Shown here piece by piece: positions 36,332-43,844 of a DNA stretch of 64,000 bases. Positions within the stretch are counted from its first letter, which is position 1, and each line of letters opens with the position of its first letter. Made by a program: the position numbers and the translations under genes. The stretch is from NCBI GenBank assembly GCA_017984215.1, contig JAGOAA010000001.1:62001-126000 (forward strand), given 5' to 3'. This DNA comes from Cytophagaceae bacterium (lineage in GTDB: Bacteria > Bacteroidota > Bacteroidia > Cytophagales > Spirosomataceae). The notes beneath the pieces are model-generated. The model was not told the DNA's origin. It saw nothing but the letters and a program-made list of their open reading frames with translations, and made no database searches.

Positions 36332-37107
36332 AATGCTCGGTCTAAATGAACATATCCGCCATCTACGTGTATGAGTTGGCCTGTTGTATGACTTGATTTC
36401 GAAGATAATAAAAAGGCCACCATCGCTCCTATTTCATCAGCCGTGGTCATTCGTTGGCCCAATGGAATTTTAGATTCAATTTCAGCGCGTTTTTCGTTAG
36501 GATTTTCAAGTGTTTGAATCCATTTTTCGTATAGGGGTGTAAAGCATTCCGACACAATAACGGCATTAACTCGAATGTTGTGGGGTAATAATTCCACAGC
36601 CCATTCACGTGTTAATGCATTTCGTCCGCCATTGGCGGCTGCATATGCAGAAGTTCCGCCTTGTCCCGTTTCGGCTGTTTTAGAGCCAATATTAACAATA
36701 GCACCTTTGGACTTAATTAAATAAGGAAGACAGGCTTGCGCCAATAAATAATAATGAACTAAGTTGGCATGTAAGGACTGCATGAATTTTTCATAAGTTC
36801 CATTGGCAAGTCCTACTCCATCGTTCACACCCGCATTATTGACTAATCCATCAATTCTACCGAACATATGCACGATATCAGCAACGACACGCGTACATTC
36901 ATCAGGTTGTGTCAGTTCGGCAACAAAAGAAAAAGCTTGCCCTCCTGTTGCTTGAATCAGATCGATACATGCCTGATTGTCAGCTGCATTTCGACCTACG
37001 ATAGCTACCATGGCAGATTCAAGTCCCAATGCCTGACTAATTCCTGCACCAATTCCTTTGGCCCCACCTGTGACAATAATTACCTTTTCTTTGAGTCCTA
37101 GATTCAT
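36328..37107 (-). CDS. L-fucose dehydrogenase-like SDR with Asn in place of the catalytic Lys
   Basis: A 259-residue SDR proposed to oxidise L-fucose to L-fuconolactone. The cofactor loop is TGGAKGIG at 13-20, NNAG at 90-93, and the C-terminus GQLIHVDGGYVHLDRAL is what I recall for FucX of Campylobacter and Burkholderia L-fucose dehydrogenase. The LTREWAVELLPHNIRVNAV block is also typical. The catalytic motif reads Y155-A-A-A-N159: tyrosine is kept, but the usual lysine is asparagine. S142 is present. It sits between lactonase and D-TA-like genes. The pathway role is inferred from neighbours and similarity; the altered motif leaves activity uncertain. Confidence 0.8.
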   Translation of the reverse strand: MNLGLKEKVIIVTGGAKGIGAGISQALGLESAMVAIVGRNAADNQACIDLIQATGGQAFSFVAELTQPDECTRVVADIVHMFGRIDGLVNNAGVNDGVGLANGTYEKFMQSLHANLVHYYLLAQACLPYLIKSKGAIVNIGSKTAETGQGGTSAYAAANGGRNALTREWAVELLPHNIRVNAVIVSECFTPLYEKWIQTLENPNEKRAEIESKIPLGQRMTTADEIGAMVAFLLSSKSSHTTGQLIHVDGGYVHLDRAL

Positions 37108-37108
37108 G

Positions 37109-37927
37109 TTAGTCTAATGCGTAGAAGTTTTTACAATTTTGTTCGTTGATTTTAGCTTGTTCATTTGGACTCAATGCACTTATACTAGATTTATACACAT
37201 CAATCCATTGATCTAATTCACCCGCAACTTTTACAACAGGATAATCCGTTCCAAAAAGTAAGCGATCAGGTCCAAATACCTCTAATGCTTCTTGAATTAC
37301 CTCGTTTATTTGTTCAGGAGTCCAAGTTTTCCAATCAGCCTCTGTGATTAAGCCGGAAATTTTAGCAGAAACATGTTCCAACTCTTTAAATGCACCTATA
37401 TCTTTTTTCCATTGCTTAACATCTCCTGATTTAATTGGAGGCTTAGCCAAATGATCCAAGACAATTTTTTGGTCTAATTGTTGGCAAAATTCAATCCCTG
37501 CTCTCAATTGGTGCGGAAGAATTAATAAATCATATGTATAATCAAATGCATCTAAGGCCTTTACACCTCTAACGAAATCACTTTTCTTTAAAAATTCAGG
37601 ATCTTTTTCGCCTTGAACAATATGTCGGAAACCTTTTAATGTTTCGAATTGAGAAAAATAAGCTAATCGGTCTTCAATATCGCCTTGTAGCAAATCGACC
37701 CATCCAACGATACCTTGTATGAAATTTGACTGTTCGGCTAAGGCTAATAAAAACAATGTTTCTTCTTCGGAGGAGGACGCTTGAACCGCTACGCAAGCAT
37801 GGATCCCTTTGGATGAAAATAAGTCAACATTTGGATAGAAATCTTGTTGAATGACAGCCATATCAGCTGTTATCCACGTGTCGCGTTCGGCATCGTAATT
37901 CCAAAAGTGTTGATGCGAATCGATCAT
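37109..37927 (-). CDS. Amidohydrolase family L-fuconolactonase (COG3618 type)
   Basis: Metal-dependent TIM-barrel hydrolase, 272 residues, proposed to open L-fucono-lactone. It starts with the metal motif IDSHQHFWNY at 2-11, followed by VDLLQGD, KGFRHIVQGE near 100, VLDHLAKPP with its His near 156, and FGTDYPV near 226-232, which supplies the last metal/catalytic Asp. This is the amidohydrolase_2 arrangement shared with fucono- and rhamnono-lactonases. It lies 1 base upstream of the fucose dehydrogenase-like gene in coordinates and overlaps the FAH-family gene by 4 bases. Confidence 0.87.
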   Translation of the reverse strand: MIDSHQHFWNYDAERDTWITADMAVIQQDFYPNVDLFSSKGIHACVAVQASSSEEETLFLLALAEQSNFIQGIVGWVDLLQGDIEDRLAYFSQFETLKGFRHIVQGEKDPEFLKKSDFVRGVKALDAFDYTYDLLILPHQLRAGIEFCQQLDQKIVLDHLAKPPIKSGDVKQWKKDIGAFKELEHVSAKISGLITEADWKTWTPEQINEVIQEALEVFGPDRLLFGTDYPVVKVAGELDQWIDVYKSSISALSPNEQAKINEQNCKNFYALD

Positions 37928-38772
37928 GCTTTGTATGCTACTGCGCTTTGTTTTTGTTCACCTAAATTATCCATACCTAGAGTTACCACATCACCTGCTT
38001 TTAGGTAAATCGGTGGTTTAAATCCTAAACCAACACCATGTGGTGTGCCGGTGGAAATTACATCACCGGGTAATAAGGTCATAAATTGTGAAATGTAGGA
38101 TACGACTTGTGGTACATTAAATATCAATTGGTTCGTATTCGACGTTTGGAATCGCTTGCCATTTACATCCAACCACATGGAAAGATTATGTACGTCGGAA
38201 ATTTCATCCTTGGTGACCAAAATTGGACCTAAAGGTGCGAACGTGTCACAACCTTTTCCTTTGGACCAATTACCCCCGCGTTCCAATTGATATTCTCGTT
38301 CAGAATAATCATTGTGCAAACAATACCCAGCCACATAATCATAGGCATCAGCTTCTGAAACGTATTGTGCTTTTTTACTAATGACAATCGCTAATTCAAC
38401 CTCCCAATCGGTTTTTGTTGAACCTTTTGGAATGATGACATCATCGAATGGGCCACAAAGGGCAGTCGTACTTTTAAAGAATAAAATAGGTTCTTGTGGG
38501 ATTTCAGCACCTGTTTCTCGTGCATGATCAGCATAATTAAGTCCAACACAAATTATTTTTGATGGACGAGCGACACATGAACCGATACGCGTGGGTTCTT
38601 TGATCTCAGGTAAATCATTGGTCGCAACTACTTGCGCCAATTTAGCCAGTCCATCACCCGCGAAAAACGCTTCATTATAATCAATTACATGTTCTGAAAC
38701 ATCAAAATATTTACCATCAATCAATAATGCTGGTTTTTCTTTTTCAAATTCTCCTATTCTAACTAATTGCAT
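37924..38772 (-). CDS. Fumarylacetoacetate hydrolase family: probable 2,4-diketo-3-deoxy-L-fuconate hydrolase
   Basis: A 282-residue FAH-fold enzyme that would cut the diketo acid to pyruvate and L-lactate. Family motifs are CVGLNYADHARETG near 74-87, the metal-binding EVELAIVI (Glu and Glu) at about 123-130, YCLHNDYSEREYQ, the lysine-containing GGNWSKGKGCDTFAPLGP, and LLPGDVISTGTPHGVG near the C-terminus. The name rests on co-occurrence with fucose dehydrogenase, lactonase and FucP genes and on resemblance to the Xanthomonas fucose pathway enzyme. Overlaps the lactonase start by 4 bases. Confidence 0.85.
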   Translation of the reverse strand: MQLVRIGEFEKEKPALLIDGKYFDVSEHVIDYNEAFFAGDGLAKLAQVVATNDLPEIKEPTRIGSCVARPSKIICVGLNYADHARETGAEIPQEPILFFKSTTALCGPFDDVIIPKGSTKTDWEVELAIVISKKAQYVSEADAYDYVAGYCLHNDYSEREYQLERGGNWSKGKGCDTFAPLGPILVTKDEISDVHNLSMWLDVNGKRFQTSNTNQLIFNVPQVVSYISQFMTLLPGDVISTGTPHGVGLGFKPPIYLKAGDVVTLGMDNLGEQKQSAVAYKA

Positions 38773-38775
38773 CGA

Positions 38776-39453
38776 CTATAATGTTTTGATGGTTTCCCAC
38801 ATGGTTTCAGCTAAGAATTGATTTCCTGCCTCATTTAGGTGTACACGATCCGTTGTTAAAATTCCTGAAGCCTTGTTTTCGATATTATTCTTTTCCTCGT
38901 AGCTTAAAAATGTTTTACGTAAGTCGATCAATTTACATTGATTATCCGTGGCAATTTTACGTATGATATTCGAGTAGGCATTTAGGTCTCCGTCGTTCTC
39001 ATTGGTCGCATCAAACTTCTCGCCAATAACGGTAGGTGTGCATATAACTACTTGAATATTAGCTTTTTGTAGTCGTTTGATTAAAGCATTGTAGAATCTT
39101 TCAAACTTGTCGGCATCCGTTCCTGTACGTGAGGAGGTCTTGTGCCAAACATCATTTATACCTACATAAATAATCACGATATTGGGATTCTTTGCTAGAA
39201 CATCTTCCTCGTGACGTAGATATAAATCATATATTTTATTTCCTCCGATCCCAGCACCGATTAGCTCATATTTACTTGCTAGACCCATGGTACCTAACAT
39301 CTCAGCCATTTTTGTAATATACCCCGTTTTACCTACCCCTGCTTGTGTGATGGAATCGCCAAAAAAGACAATACGTTTTGGATTTTCTGCAGTTTTGAAT
39401 GAGCTAAGGCTTAAAGCCATCAGAATAATGATACTTAAAATTTTCGTTTTCAT
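38776..39453 (-). CDS. Exported SGNH/GDSL hydrolase
   Basis: A 225-residue esterase-like protein with a signal peptide (ILSIIILMALSLSSFKTA). SGNH blocks are complete: block I FFGDSITQAG with Ser, block II GIGGNKIYD, block III YVGINDVW with Asn, and block V TDRVHLNEAG with the Asp-x-x-His pair. Such enzymes remove acetyl or other acyl groups from glycans. Its place within the fucose operon, 3 bases before the FAH-family gene and 5 after the SDR gene, suggests deacylation of a fucose-bearing glycan outside the cytoplasm. That substrate is inference. Confidence 0.87.
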   Translation of the reverse strand: MKTKILSIIILMALSLSSFKTAENPKRIVFFGDSITQAGVGKTGYITKMAEMLGTMGLASKYELIGAGIGGNKIYDLYLRHEEDVLAKNPNIVIIYVGINDVWHKTSSRTGTDADKFERFYNALIKRLQKANIQVVICTPTVIGEKFDATNENDGDLNAYSNIIRKIATDNQCKLIDLRKTFLSYEEKNNIENKASGILTTDRVHLNEAGNQFLAETMWETIKTL

Positions 39454-39458
39454 AGGTT

Positions 39459-40202
39459 TTAGTTATTTAAATAAAGGAATCCTCCGTCGATTGGATAATC
39501 ACATCCCGTAATAAAAGATGCTTCATCCGAACATAAATATAAGGCTAAATTGGCAATTTCATTCGGTTTGGCCATACGACCTAGTGGTTGAGTTTTTGAA
39601 AGTTTCTCAAACATTTCTGCTTGGTTATCGGGATAGTTCTTGGCAATAAAGCCATCCACAAAGGGAGTATGTACCCGACCAGGAGAAATACAATTGCATC
39701 GTATGCCTTGATTGATATAATCTTTTGCGACAGATTGTGTCATGGATTTGATTGCTCCTTTGGTCATTGAATAGCCAAATCGATCCGGAATTCCCACCGA
39801 GGCAGCCACGGAGGCCATGTTGAGAATTACTCCGGATTTTTGGGATACCATAAAAGGAATGAAGGCCAACATGCAATGGTATGCTCCTTTTACATTAACG
39901 TCGAAAATACGTTGGAAATCAGTGGGTTGGGTTTTCTCTAAATTACCTATTTGTGGAATACCAGCATTATTGATTAAAATATCGATTGGTGAAATGCGTG
40001 TGGCGATTTGCTCAACAACTTCAAAATTGGATATATCAGCTTGGTGATACGTGATCTTAGCATGAGCATTTTCACCTGGAAGATGTAAGTCGATGACATG
40101 TACTTCCGCGCCTTGTTGCTGGAACAAGTTGGCAATGGATTCCCCTATTCCGGAACAACCACCAGTAACAACCACTTTTTTAGCTTTTAAAGAGAATAGC
40201 AT
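39459..40202 (-). CDS. SDR: probable 2-keto-3-deoxy-L-fuconate dehydrogenase
   Basis: A 247-residue SDR. The frame extends to a GTG at 40226, but that codon lies in the CTAGYGA repeat, so the ATG at 40202 (LFSLKAKKVVVTGG) is taken. The cofactor motif is TGGCSGIG, NNAG follows near 82, catalytic Ser is in NMASVAAS, and YSMTK is intact. The C-terminus is GCDYPIDGGFL. In the fucose route the missing step is oxidation of 2-keto-3-deoxyfuconate, which this gene would fill. Assignment is by context; the other SDRs nearby could exchange roles. Confidence 0.82.
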   Translation of the reverse strand: MLFSLKAKKVVVTGGCSGIGESIANLFQQQGAEVHVIDLHLPGENAHAKITYHQADISNFEVVEQIATRISPIDILINNAGIPQIGNLEKTQPTDFQRIFDVNVKGAYHCMLAFIPFMVSQKSGVILNMASVAASVGIPDRFGYSMTKGAIKSMTQSVAKDYINQGIRCNCISPGRVHTPFVDGFIAKNYPDNQAEMFEKLSKTQPLGRMAKPNEIANLALYLCSDEASFITGCDYPIDGGFLYLNN

Positions 40203-40215
40203 AATATGATTTTTT

Positions 40216-40236
40216 TCGCTAGTCACTAGTCGCTAG
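40216..40236 (-). repeat. Three CTAGYGA heptamers upstream of the SDR gene
   Basis: On the minus strand the order is CTAGCGA, CTAGTGA, CTAGCGA, end to end, 14 bases upstream of the SDR ATG. They follow the GTAAGAG array after a 19-base spacer and have the same unit length. Confidence 0.85.
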
Positions 40237-40255
40237 CTGTTACATTCTTTTTTAA

Positions 40256-40374
40256 CTCCTCACTCGCAACTCTTACCTCTTACCTCTTACCTCTTACCTC
40301 TTACCTCTTACCTCTTACCTCTTACCTCTTACCTCTTACCTCTTACCTCTTACCTCTTACCTCTTACCTCTACA
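40256..40374 (-). repeat. Heptamer tandem array (GTAAGAG)n between UxaA-family and SDR genes
   Basis: Fourteen perfect in-phase copies of GTAAGAG on the minus strand (40270-40367) are flanked in phase by diverged units. These are TGTAGAG at 40368-40374, which contains the TAG stop of the UxaA-family gene, and TTGCGAG and TGAGGAG at 40256-40269. Seven is not a multiple of three and nothing is coded. The gap 40203-40369 holds this array, the CTAGYGA units and A/T-rich sequence only. Confidence 0.95.
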
Positions 40375-42016
40375 GTGATACCCCTCTCCTCCAAAACATA
40401 AAATCATCTTGCCCTAGATCCATGGCTTTAGTCGTGATTTCCCCTGATGCTAGTTGGATAATGTATTCCAATACCTCCTCGCCCATTTTTTCTACCGTTT
40501 TTTCACCACGAATAATGGGTCCACAATCAATATCGATGATTTCAGGTAGTTTTTCAGCAAGTCGCGTATTGGTTGACAATTTTACCATTGGACTAATCGG
40601 ATTACCCGTAGGTGTCCCTAAGCCCGTTGTAAACAATTGAATGGTTGCCCCTGCTCCTGCCATGCCCGTTGTTGCGAGCACATCATTTCCAGGTGTACAA
40701 ACCAAGTTTAGGCCTGTTTGAGTTGCATATTGACCATATCCTAAAGCATCAACAATTGGCGAAGAACCTGCTTTTTTGGCTGCTCCTGCTGATTTAATTG
40801 CGTCGGTAATTAATCCGTCTTTGATATTTCCTGGGGATGGATTCATGTCGAAGCCTGCGCCTACCGCCGCAGCTCTTTTTGCATATTCACGCATCATTTT
40901 ACCAAAATTGTCGGCAACTTCTGCATTCACGGAACGGTTTTGCAATTCCTGCTCTACACCACAAAGTTCAGGAAATTCGGCAATCATGACTGTTCCGCCC
41001 AGGCCAACTAATAGATCAGCTGTATGGCCGATGGCTGGATTAGCTGAAATGCCTGAAAACCCATCGGAGCCACCACATTTAACACCTATGCGTAAAGCGG
41101 ATAAAGGAGCAGGTTTACGGTCAATTTTGTTGATTTCAATGAGTCCTTCAAAGGTTTTCAATACAACTTCATTCAATAAATTATCTACGCCACTTCCTTC
41201 GTCTTGCTGCTGTTCGAAAAAGTGAATGGGTTTTGAGAAATTTGAGTCTTTTTCTTTTAGTTTCTCTTTAAATACCTCTATTTGTGAATGTTGACATCCT
41301 AAACTTAATATGCTTATACCACCCACATTAGGATTCACACAATAACCGGCTAATAAAGCGCATAGATTCATTGAGTCATCTTTATTTTCTCCGCAGCCAC
41401 TTTCGTGCGTCAGGAATTTGATGCCATCTACATTGGGGAATAAAGGACTTTTTGCAATAATGGCTTCTGTGGTTGATGCGCCTAAACTCAATTGTTCGCC
41501 AGATTCATATTGATTCTTTAAGCGGATTACTTGGTCGGTGATGGAATCGTTTTTTTGAAAACCTAGCCCTTGTACAAAGGCATTTTTAAGTAACTCGATA
41601 TTTCTGTTTTCGCAGAATACAAGGGGAATAACAAGCCAATAATTTTGTGTTCCTACTTGTCCATCCGCACGGTGATAGCCATTAAATGTTCTATTTTGGA
41701 ATTTAGTGACATCAGGACTATTCCATGTGTAATCCTTTTGTTTGCCTACAAAATCTTGCGAAGCATGATGTAGGTTAAACGTGTGAATTAAACCTCCTTT
41801 CGGGATATCTTGACTCGCGTGACCCACTAACACTCCATACATGTATGCATTTCCATCTTTAGGAATCGCTTCTGTGGTAAATTTGTGTTTTGCTGCGATA
41901 TCATCTTGCAAGGTGATTTCGTTATCAGCATGCCTGATGATTGTTCCCTTTTTTAGGTCCTGTAAGGCAACGAGTAAATTATCGGTTGGGTTGATTTGTA
42001 GGAAAGTACTTGACAT
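40370..42016 (-). CDS. UxaA (altronate dehydratase) family protein, probable L-fuconate dehydratase
   Basis: Full-length 548-residue UxaA-type dehydratase: N-terminal SAF domain (about 15-90, with LKKGTIIRH and DIPKGGLIHTFNLH), then the UxaA core. Core marks are YHRADGQVGTQNYW, THESGCGENKDDS, LSLGCQHSQ, GVKCGGSDGFSGISANPAIG and MIAEFPELCG, with several conserved Cys that may bind iron. Its place beside FucP, mutarotase, lactonase and dehydrogenase suggests fuconate as substrate, as for the split uxaA genes of the Campylobacter jejuni fuc locus. Altronate itself is less likely because no uronate isomerase or UxaB is near. The stop lies in a heptamer unit. Confidence 0.87.
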   Translation of the reverse strand: MSSTFLQINPTDNLLVALQDLKKGTIIRHADNEITLQDDIAAKHKFTTEAIPKDGNAYMYGVLVGHASQDIPKGGLIHTFNLHHASQDFVGKQKDYTWNSPDVTKFQNRTFNGYHRADGQVGTQNYWLVIPLVFCENRNIELLKNAFVQGLGFQKNDSITDQVIRLKNQYESGEQLSLGASTTEAIIAKSPLFPNVDGIKFLTHESGCGENKDDSMNLCALLAGYCVNPNVGGISILSLGCQHSQIEVFKEKLKEKDSNFSKPIHFFEQQQDEGSGVDNLLNEVVLKTFEGLIEINKIDRKPAPLSALRIGVKCGGSDGFSGISANPAIGHTADLLVGLGGTVMIAEFPELCGVEQELQNRSVNAEVADNFGKMMREYAKRAAAVGAGFDMNPSPGNIKDGLITDAIKSAGAAKKAGSSPIVDALGYGQYATQTGLNLVCTPGNDVLATTGMAGAGATIQLFTTGLGTPTGNPISPMVKLSTNTRLAEKLPEIIDIDCGPIIRGEKTVEKMGEEVLEYIIQLASGEITTKAMDLGQDDFMFWRRGVSL

Positions 42017-42020
42017 ATAA

Positions 42021-42353
42021 TTAATTAAGGCTAAATATTCTTTTGGTTAATACCCACTTTTCGGTTGGCTTCGATCCTGGTATACGTTGTTGAAATTGAT
42101 TCATTAATGTTTCCCATGCTTGAACTGCTTCATTTTCTTCATCTGCTTTGGACTTGGCTTCAAATGAAAATGTTTCGTCTGCTATTATTTCCATGACCAG
42201 TCGATTCGCATAGCGGTAAATTTCCATCTGTGTAATCCCAGACGCTCGAATACTTTGGTCAATTTCGGCCGGGATTTGCTTATGATAATTTTCATATTGA
42301 CGAATGGAAGTTTCCTCGTCTACCAAATCTAAGATCAATAGAAATTTATGCAT
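42021..42353 (-). CDS. L-rhamnose mutarotase family protein, probable L-fucose mutarotase
   Basis: A RhaM/YiiL-type (not FucU-type) anomer-converting enzyme. A longer frame begins at 42383, but the ATG at 42353 gives HKFLLILDLVDEETSI, the family start, and 110 residues, close to the usual 104. It overlaps the fucP stop as ATGCATAA. Conserved features include YENYHKQIPAEIDQSIRASGI, where YHxxxPxEI and its His are typical, and MEIYRYANRLVMEI. Campylobacter jejuni has a similar protein in its fucose locus. It should supply the right fucose anomer to the dehydrogenase. Confidence 0.85.
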   Translation of the reverse strand: MHKFLLILDLVDEETSIRQYENYHKQIPAEIDQSIRASGITQMEIYRYANRLVMEIIADETFSFEAKSKADEENEAVQAWETLMNQFQQRIPGSKPTEKWVLTKRIFSLN

Positions 42354-43680
42354 GTTCTTTAATTTCGGATCCTTTAAAGGCATAAAACACGATATACGAA
42401 AAGCAAATAAGTGGTATTGCTAAGGCAACATTGGTATTGACTTTAAATAAGGATGCTGCTAATGGTGGAACTATTGCACCACCCACAATGGACATGATGA
42501 TTAATGAAGATGCAAGCTTTGACCCTTCGCCTAAATTCTTACAAGACAACGCAAAAATGGTAGGGAACATGATGGATTGGCAAAAGTAAACAAACATGAT
42601 TGCAATGACCGCGGTGATTCCTCCCCCTACCATGGCAACGATGAGGGAAACGACAGCTCCAATGGCATAAAAGCCTAGAATTAAGCTCGATTTGAATTTA
42701 CCCATTAAGAAAGTCCCAAGGAAGCGACCTATTAAGAATAAAATGAATGCAAAAGAGGCATGAAAACTTGCCATTTGTGTAGCCGACATCGAGGAGGAAA
42801 TTTGATAGATCTTCTCAACGATCCACAAATTTGTATCGGGTGCGTAATCCAATTTTAAATCAACAAAATTACCCCAAAGTGTTACTTGAGCTCCAACGTT
42901 TAAAAACTGTGCGATAATTCCTAAAACAAGGTGTTTATGTTTTAATAAATCGCTGATTGAAATGCTAGACTCTTTCTCTTTTTCCGACTTTAATTCTGGC
43001 ATTTTGGTGATGGCAAAAAGGATTGCAACGAATGTCACAACAGCACCAACGAGTAAATAGGGCGTTTGTACAGAAGATGCATGAGCGGCACGAATTGTTT
43101 CCGATTCTGCGATAGGCATAGCTGCTAGCGCTTCTCTCGAATATTCTTTCTCAGAAAATATAAATAGCCCACCGATGACAGGGCCTAAAATAATACTCAT
43201 TCCGTTGAATGATTGTGCAAAATTCAAACGAAAATCTCCTTTGGCAGGATCACCTAAAACCGTAACATATAAATTCGCTGCGGTTTCTAGAAATGCAATT
43301 CCACTTGCAATCATAAATAAGGCAAGTAAAAAGAAAGAATATTCTCTTACTTCTGCCGCAGGGTAAAATAGGAATGCACCAGCTGCATATAATATCAATC
43401 CCAACAATATCCCTGCTTTATAACCGTATTTTCGCATGACAACGCCGGCGGGTAAAGCCATGACGAAATAGCCAAAATAAAAGGCTGTTTCAACGATATT
43501 TGCTTGCCAACGTTGTAAGTCGAGCGCAGTTTGAAATTGTTTGACAAGCGTGCCATTTAAGCTATTAGCAAGTCCCCAAAGAAAAAATAAACTCGTAACT
43601 AAGATTAATGGTATTGTGTAATTGTTTTTACCATTTGTTACGATACGTACAGAATCTTGATTTGATTTAGGTAATGCCAT
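42346..43680 (-). CDS. fucP: L-fucose:H+ symporter
   Basis: A 444-residue, 12-helix major facilitator carrier of the FHS family. LFFLWGLANSLNGTLVKQFQ in helix 1, FYFGYFVMALPAGVVMRKYGYK, and SGIAFLETAANLYVTVLG (with the Glu used in proton coupling by E. coli FucP) are characteristic. It is the first gene of the minus-strand fucose operon and divergent from a secreted alpha-L-fucosidase, supporting L-fucose as substrate rather than glucose/galactose or N-acetylglucosamine carried by related members. Confidence 0.92.
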   Translation of the reverse strand: MALPKSNQDSVRIVTNGKNNYTIPLILVTSLFFLWGLANSLNGTLVKQFQTALDLQRWQANIVETAFYFGYFVMALPAGVVMRKYGYKAGILLGLILYAAGAFLFYPAAEVREYSFFLLALFMIASGIAFLETAANLYVTVLGDPAKGDFRLNFAQSFNGMSIILGPVIGGLFIFSEKEYSREALAAMPIAESETIRAAHASSVQTPYLLVGAVVTFVAILFAITKMPELKSEKEKESSISISDLLKHKHLVLGIIAQFLNVGAQVTLWGNFVDLKLDYAPDTNLWIVEKIYQISSSMSATQMASFHASFAFILFLIGRFLGTFLMGKFKSSLILGFYAIGAVVSLIVAMVGGGITAVIAIMFVYFCQSIMFPTIFALSCKNLGEGSKLASSLIIMSIVGGAIVPPLAASLFKVNTNVALAIPLICFSYIVFYAFKGSEIKEHA

Positions 43681-43844
43681 TGGGATAAGTTTATAGGTAA
43701 AGTCAAAAGTTCGACCAATTTACCTTCTTTTGATTAAATATATCTTAAAATTTGTCTAAGTTTTGATTTGGTTTTCTAATCTATTAGTTTGTTAAAAATT
43801 ACTAGATAATCTGCTTGATTATTTGGTGAAACGCTAAACTATTT
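43681..43844. promoter_or_regulatory. Divergent control region fucP operon / GH29 fucosidase
   Basis: A 7-bp inverted repeat AGGTAAA/TTTACCT (43695-43701 with 43719-43725) lies 15 bases before the fucP ATG. A one-mismatch -7 element (AACTTTTG on the minus strand, complement of 43704-43711) is between its arms, so the repeat may be an operator. The rest is A/T-rich; no convincing -33/-7 pair was found for the fucosidase. No regulator gene is in the locus. Confidence 0.35.

Noticed and set aside
39459..40226. Longer start (GTG at 40226) for the SDR gene
   Set aside because: The extra eight codons are made by the CTAGYGA repeat and an A run. The ATG at 40202 gives the normal SDR N-terminus.
40256..40374. 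Possible CRISPR array
   Set aside because: The units are 7 bases long with no spacers, and no cas genes are nearby. It is a simple tandem repeat.
40776..41225. 149-codon open frame opposite the UxaA-family gene
   Set aside because: It is antisense to a strongly conserved coding region, has odd Ser/Pro composition and no recognisable domain.
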